DNA from: Streptomyces sp. RPA4-2
Lineage (GTDB): Bacteria > Actinomycetota > Actinomycetes > Streptomycetales > Streptomycetaceae
DNA length: 64,000 nt
Assembly: GCF_012273515.2 (NCBI RefSeq)
Contig: NZ_CP050975.2
Coordinates: 3,844,001 to 3,908,000, forward strand
Direction of reading: 5' to 3'
Position 1 is the first letter of the stretch; the number at the start of each line of letters is the position of its first letter. The notes beneath the pieces were generated by a model, which was not told the DNA's origin, searched no databases, and worked only from the letters and a program-made list of their open reading frames with translations. Both the position numbers and the translations under genes were made by a program. Below, in pieces: positions 61,054 to 64,000 of the stretch.

Positions 61054-63582
61054 ATGTTCCGTACCGCCCTGCGCAACGTGCTCGCGCACAAGGCCAGGCT
61101 CCTGATGACCGTGCTCGCCGTGATGCTCGGCGTGGCGTTCGTGTCCGGGACCCTCGTCTTCACCAACACCATCTCGGACGCGTACCAGAAGAGCTCCGCC
61201 AAGGGCTTCGGCCAGGTCGACGTGGCCATCCAGCCGGAGAGCCGCAAGGACACCGGCGACACGATCGGCAAGGACCCGAAGCTCACCCAGGCCCTGCTCG
61301 ACAAGGCGGCCAAGGTCCCCGGCGCCGGTTCCACGATCGGCGTCGTGAACGGCTTCACCGCCGTCGCCGGCAAGAACGGCAAGCTCGTCGGCAACGGCTT
61401 CCAGTCGCAGGGCGGGAACTACTGGGGCACCAAGGACCCCCGGTACCCGCTGACGAGCGGCCACGCGCCCCGGGGCGGGAACGAGGTCGCCCTCGACTCC
61501 AGGACCGCCGCACGGGCGGGCTACAAGGTCGGCGACACCGTACGGCTCTCGGTCGACGGCCCGGTCCTCACCCCCACCGTCGCCGGCGTCTTCACCACCG
61601 ACGACGGCAACGTCGCGGCCGGCGGCAGCCTCGCCCTCTTCGACACCGCGACCGCCCAGCGGCTCTTCCACCGGGCCGGCGAGTTCGACGAGATCGACGT
61701 GAAGGCCGCGCCGGGCACCAGCCAGACCGCCCTGCGCAGCGCCCTCGGCCAGGTCGTCCCCAAGGACGTCGCCTCCACCACCACGGGCAGGCAGCTCGCC
61801 GACGACCAGGCCACCGAGATCGCCTCGGCGATGAGCGGTATGAAGACGGGCCTGCTGGTCTTCGCCGGCATCGCGCTGTTCGTCGGTACGTTCATCATCG
61901 CCAACACCTTCACCATGCTGGTCGCCCAGCGCACCAAGGAACTGGCGCTGCTGCGCGCCGTCGGCGCCTCCCGCAGGCAGGTCACCCGGTCCGTCCTCGT
62001 CGAGGCGTTCTTCGTCGGCGCGGTCGCGGCGGTGGCGGGCCTGGTCGCGGGTATCGGCATCGGCGCGGGGATGCGCTCGCTCATGGGCACCCTCGGCGCC
62101 ACCGTCCCGGACGGCCCGCTGGTGATCTCGCCCGGCACGATCGCCACGGCCCTGCTCGTCGGCGTTCTCATCACGATGCTCGCCGCCTGGCTGCCCGGCC
62201 GCCGCGCCGCGAAGATCCCGCCGGTCGCCGCGATGAGCAGCGTGCACGCGCAGGCGACCACCAAGTCCCTCGTCGTACGCAACACGCTCGGCGCCCTGTT
62301 CGCCGGCGCGGGCGTCGCCGTGGTCCTGTACGCGACGACCATGAACGGCTCGGACGGGCAGGCGCCCATGGGCCTGGGCGCGGTCCTGCTCATCATCGGC
62401 GTCTTCGTCCTCACCCCGCTGCTGTCCCGTCCGCTGATCGCGGCGGCCGCGCCGGTCCTGCGGGTCTTCGGGGTGTCCGGCAAGCTGGCCCGCCAGAACT
62501 CGGTCCGCAACCCGCGCCGGACCGCCGCGACCGCCTCCGCCCTGATGATCGGCCTCACGCTGATCACCGGGATGACGGTGATGGCGGGCAGCCTGCAGAA
62601 GTCGATCGACAAGATGGCCAGCTCCGCGATCAAGGCGGACTACGTCGTCTCGATGGCGAACGGCAACTCCCTCTCCCCCGACGTCGCCAAGACGCTGTCC
62701 GGGCTCGACGGGGTCACCGCCACCAGCCCCCTGCGCAACGCGCCCTCGCGGATCGACGGCAGGACCGAGTACCTGACGGGCGTCAACGGCGCGTCCATCG
62801 CCCGGCTCACCGACCTCAAGGTCGACGAGGGTGCCTTCAAGGTCGGTGGCAGCCGCGTAGTCGTCGACAAGGACACCGCCGAGTCCCACCACTGGAAGGC
62901 CGGTTCCGGCTTCACGGTCGCCTACGAGGACGGCGCGAAGAAGCGGCTCACGGTATCCGGTGTGTACGAGGGCAACCAGATGATCAGCGGCATCATCCTC
63001 GACAACACCACGCTCGCGCCGCACCAGAGCGACGCCTCCGACATGCAGGTCATGCTCAAGACGTCGAGCGGCACGTCGGACGCCGCCAAGACCAGGCTGG
63101 AGAAGGCCCTCGGCGACAACCCGGCCATCCAGGTGCAGGACAAGAAGGACATCTCCAACGGCATCGCGCAGATGTTCACCCTGCTCCTGAACATGCTCTA
63201 CGGCCTGCTCGCGATGGCGGTCATCGTCGCCGTCCTCGGGGTCATCAACACCCTCGCCATGTCGGTCTTCGAGCGCTCGCAGGAGATCGGGATGCTCCGC
63301 GCGATCGGCCTCGACCGCAAGGGAATCAAGCGGATGGTCCGCCTGGAGTCCCTGGTCATCTCGCTCTTCGGCGGTGTGCTCGGCATCGGTCTGGGTGTGT
63401 TCTTCGGCTGGGCGGCCGGCGAGCTCGTCGGCAGCAGGATGGCGACGTACGAGCTGGTCCTGCCCTGGGCCAGGATGGCCCTCTTCCTGCTGCTCGCGGG
63501 CACGGTCGGCGTCCTGGCCTCGCTGTGGCCGGCCCGCCGGGCGGCCCGCCTGAACATGCTGACGGCGATCAAGTCCGAGTAG
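61054..63582 (+). CDS. ABC transporter permease (FtsX/MacB-like, duplicated)
   Basis: An 842-residue permease with two FtsX-type repeats. Each has an N-terminal helix and a large extracytoplasmic domain, then three helices. The first is MLGVAFVSGTLVF, loop, FAGIALFVGTFIIANTFTML, then the RTKELALLRAVGASRRQV coupling motif. The second is ALMIGLTLITGMTVMAGSL, loop, then RSQEIGMLRAIGLDRKGIKR. Permeases of this size pair with one MacB-like ATPase, here the preceding gene. ATG 61054. A perfect terminator follows. Confidence 0.93.
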   Translation: MFRTALRNVLAHKARLLMTVLAVMLGVAFVSGTLVFTNTISDAYQKSSAKGFGQVDVAIQPESRKDTGDTIGKDPKLTQALLDKAAKVPGAGSTIGVVNGFTAVAGKNGKLVGNGFQSQGGNYWGTKDPRYPLTSGHAPRGGNEVALDSRTAARAGYKVGDTVRLSVDGPVLTPTVAGVFTTDDGNVAAGGSLALFDTATAQRLFHRAGEFDEIDVKAAPGTSQTALRSALGQVVPKDVASTTTGRQLADDQATEIASAMSGMKTGLLVFAGIALFVGTFIIANTFTMLVAQRTKELALLRAVGASRRQVTRSVLVEAFFVGAVAAVAGLVAGIGIGAGMRSLMGTLGATVPDGPLVISPGTIATALLVGVLITMLAAWLPGRRAAKIPPVAAMSSVHAQATTKSLVVRNTLGALFAGAGVAVVLYATTMNGSDGQAPMGLGAVLLIIGVFVLTPLLSRPLIAAAAPVLRVFGVSGKLARQNSVRNPRRTAATASALMIGLTLITGMTVMAGSLQKSIDKMASSAIKADYVVSMANGNSLSPDVAKTLSGLDGVTATSPLRNAPSRIDGRTEYLTGVNGASIARLTDLKVDEGAFKVGGSRVVVDKDTAESHHWKAGSGFTVAYEDGAKKRLTVSGVYEGNQMISGIILDNTTLAPHQSDASDMQVMLKTSSGTSDAAKTRLEKALGDNPAIQVQDKKDISNGIAQMFTLLLNMLYGLLAMAVIVAVLGVINTLAMSVFERSQEIGMLRAIGLDRKGIKRMVRLESLVISLFGGVLGIGLGVFFGWAAGELVGSRMATYELVLPWARMALFLLLAGTVGVLASLWPARRAARLNMLTAIKSE

Positions 63583-63597
63583 CCACGGCGGCGGTAC

Positions 63598-63638
63598 GCG
63601 GAAGGGCCCCGTTCCGGGCAGGAACGGGGCCCTTCCGC
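63598..63638. terminator. Bidirectional intrinsic terminator
   Basis: A perfect 18-bp inverted repeat (63598-63615 and 63621-63638) with a 5-nt loop lies between the convergent permease gene and the methyltransferase gene. Confidence 0.88.
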
Positions 63639-63678
63639 CGTCGGTGCCGAGGAGCCGGCCACGGAACCCGCCGCGGGC

Positions 63679-64000
63679 CTACGGGACGACGGGGTGCCAG
63701 GTTCTCGCCCGCAGCGGCAGTCCGGAAGCGCCGGAGGGCTCCGGTGTCCTGACCGCCAGCACCTGGTTGACGCCGATGCGGTTGCGCTCGAAAGCGAGCG
63801 CGGAGGCCGCCATGTAGAGGCGCCAGACACGGGCCCGGCCGGGGCTGGTGAGCTGCACCGCCCGGGGCCACTGCGCCTCCAGGTTGGCGACCCAGTGGCG
63901 CAGCGTGAGGGCGTAGTGCTCGCGGATCGACTCGACGTCACGGACCTCGAAACCGGCCCGTTCCAGCTGTGTCACGGTCGTACCCACCGGGGCCAGTTCG
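63679..64000 (-). CDS. Cyclopropane-fatty-acyl-phospholipid synthase-like methyltransferase, C-terminal part
   Basis: Partial gene: only the last 107 or so codons lie inside the window, and the 5' end is beyond 64000. The visible part reads ERAGFEVRDVESIREHYALT, then LRHWVANLEAQWPRAVQL and ARVWRLYMAASALAFERN, the C-terminal helical region of CFA-synthase-type SAM methyltransferases. The C-terminus ends in a short Pro-rich tail. The SAM-binding motif is outside the window, so activity cannot be judged. Confidence 0.82.
   Translation of the reverse strand, partial: ELAPVGTTVTQLERAGFEVRDVESIREHYALTLRHWVANLEAQWPRAVQLTSPGRARVWRLYMAASALAFERNRIGVNQVLAVRTPEPSGASGLPLRARTWHPVVP

Noticed and set aside
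60064..63024. 986-residue antisense frame opposite the ABC exporter genes
   Set aside because: Covers two unrelated plus-strand genes and their gap without any recognisable domain; GC-bias artefact.

Overview
The window is chromosomal core sequence from a Streptomyces-type actinomycete. Four things point that way: very high GC content with strong third-position GC bias, many GTG (and one TTG) start codons, long spurious antisense reading frames, and gene families typical of the genus (two LCP cell-wall ligases, a SigB/SigF-family sigma factor with anti-sigma partners, roadblock proteins). The most diagnostic feature is the tRNA-Leu(UAA) gene bldA at 59736-59818. I see no prophage, integrase, transposase, CRISPR array or large biosynthetic cluster.

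Left part (1-21 kb): an LCP protein, a hotdog thioesterase and a HAD hydrolase come first, then a 1.1 kb degenerate stretch and a second LCP protein with a LytR_C domain. Next are an acyl-CoA dehydrogenase, UDP-glucose dehydrogenase, an AI-2E family membrane protein, a tandem pair of unrecognised paralogues, and a CGNR regulator divergent from a VOC protein. A translationally coupled purK-purE-dipeptidase run follows with a second dipeptidase, then GtrA, a histidine kinase/response regulator pair and a POT peptide transporter with a structured leader.

Middle (22-41 kb): a four-gene cell-surface locus encodes two proteins with sortase-like tails (LAETG and LPQTG) around two membrane-anchored secreted proteins. 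A SigI-like partner-switching module follows, then a sigma-like/zinc-finger/ricin-lectin protein broken by a one-base frameshift. The histidine-utilisation operon hutU - M20 amidohydrolase - hutF - hutI has a readable promoter and two operator-like palindromes. Divergent from it is a PLP decarboxylase-like gene, followed by a four-gene roadblock/DUF4388 operon with no adjacent GTPase.

Right part (41-64 kb): an RpiR-type regulator is coupled to an aromatic amino acid lyase homologue that lacks the Ala-Ser-Gly triad needed for the MIO cofactor. It is divergent from a quaternary-amine-type (Opu) ABC transporter, a combination that suggests catabolism of a betaine such as ergothioneine. A LacI regulator with a strong operator faces an amidohydrolase/thiol-dioxygenase pair. 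Then come cystathionine beta-synthase, an SGNH hydrolase, a thiolase, several small conserved proteins, a Bax-inhibitor-1 protein, pobA, bldA, an ABC exporter pair, and the 3' end of a cyclopropane-fatty-acid-synthase-like gene cut by the window edge.

Short tandem repeats sit on or just after several stop codons, and three copies of a dispersed hairpin repeat lie between genes.
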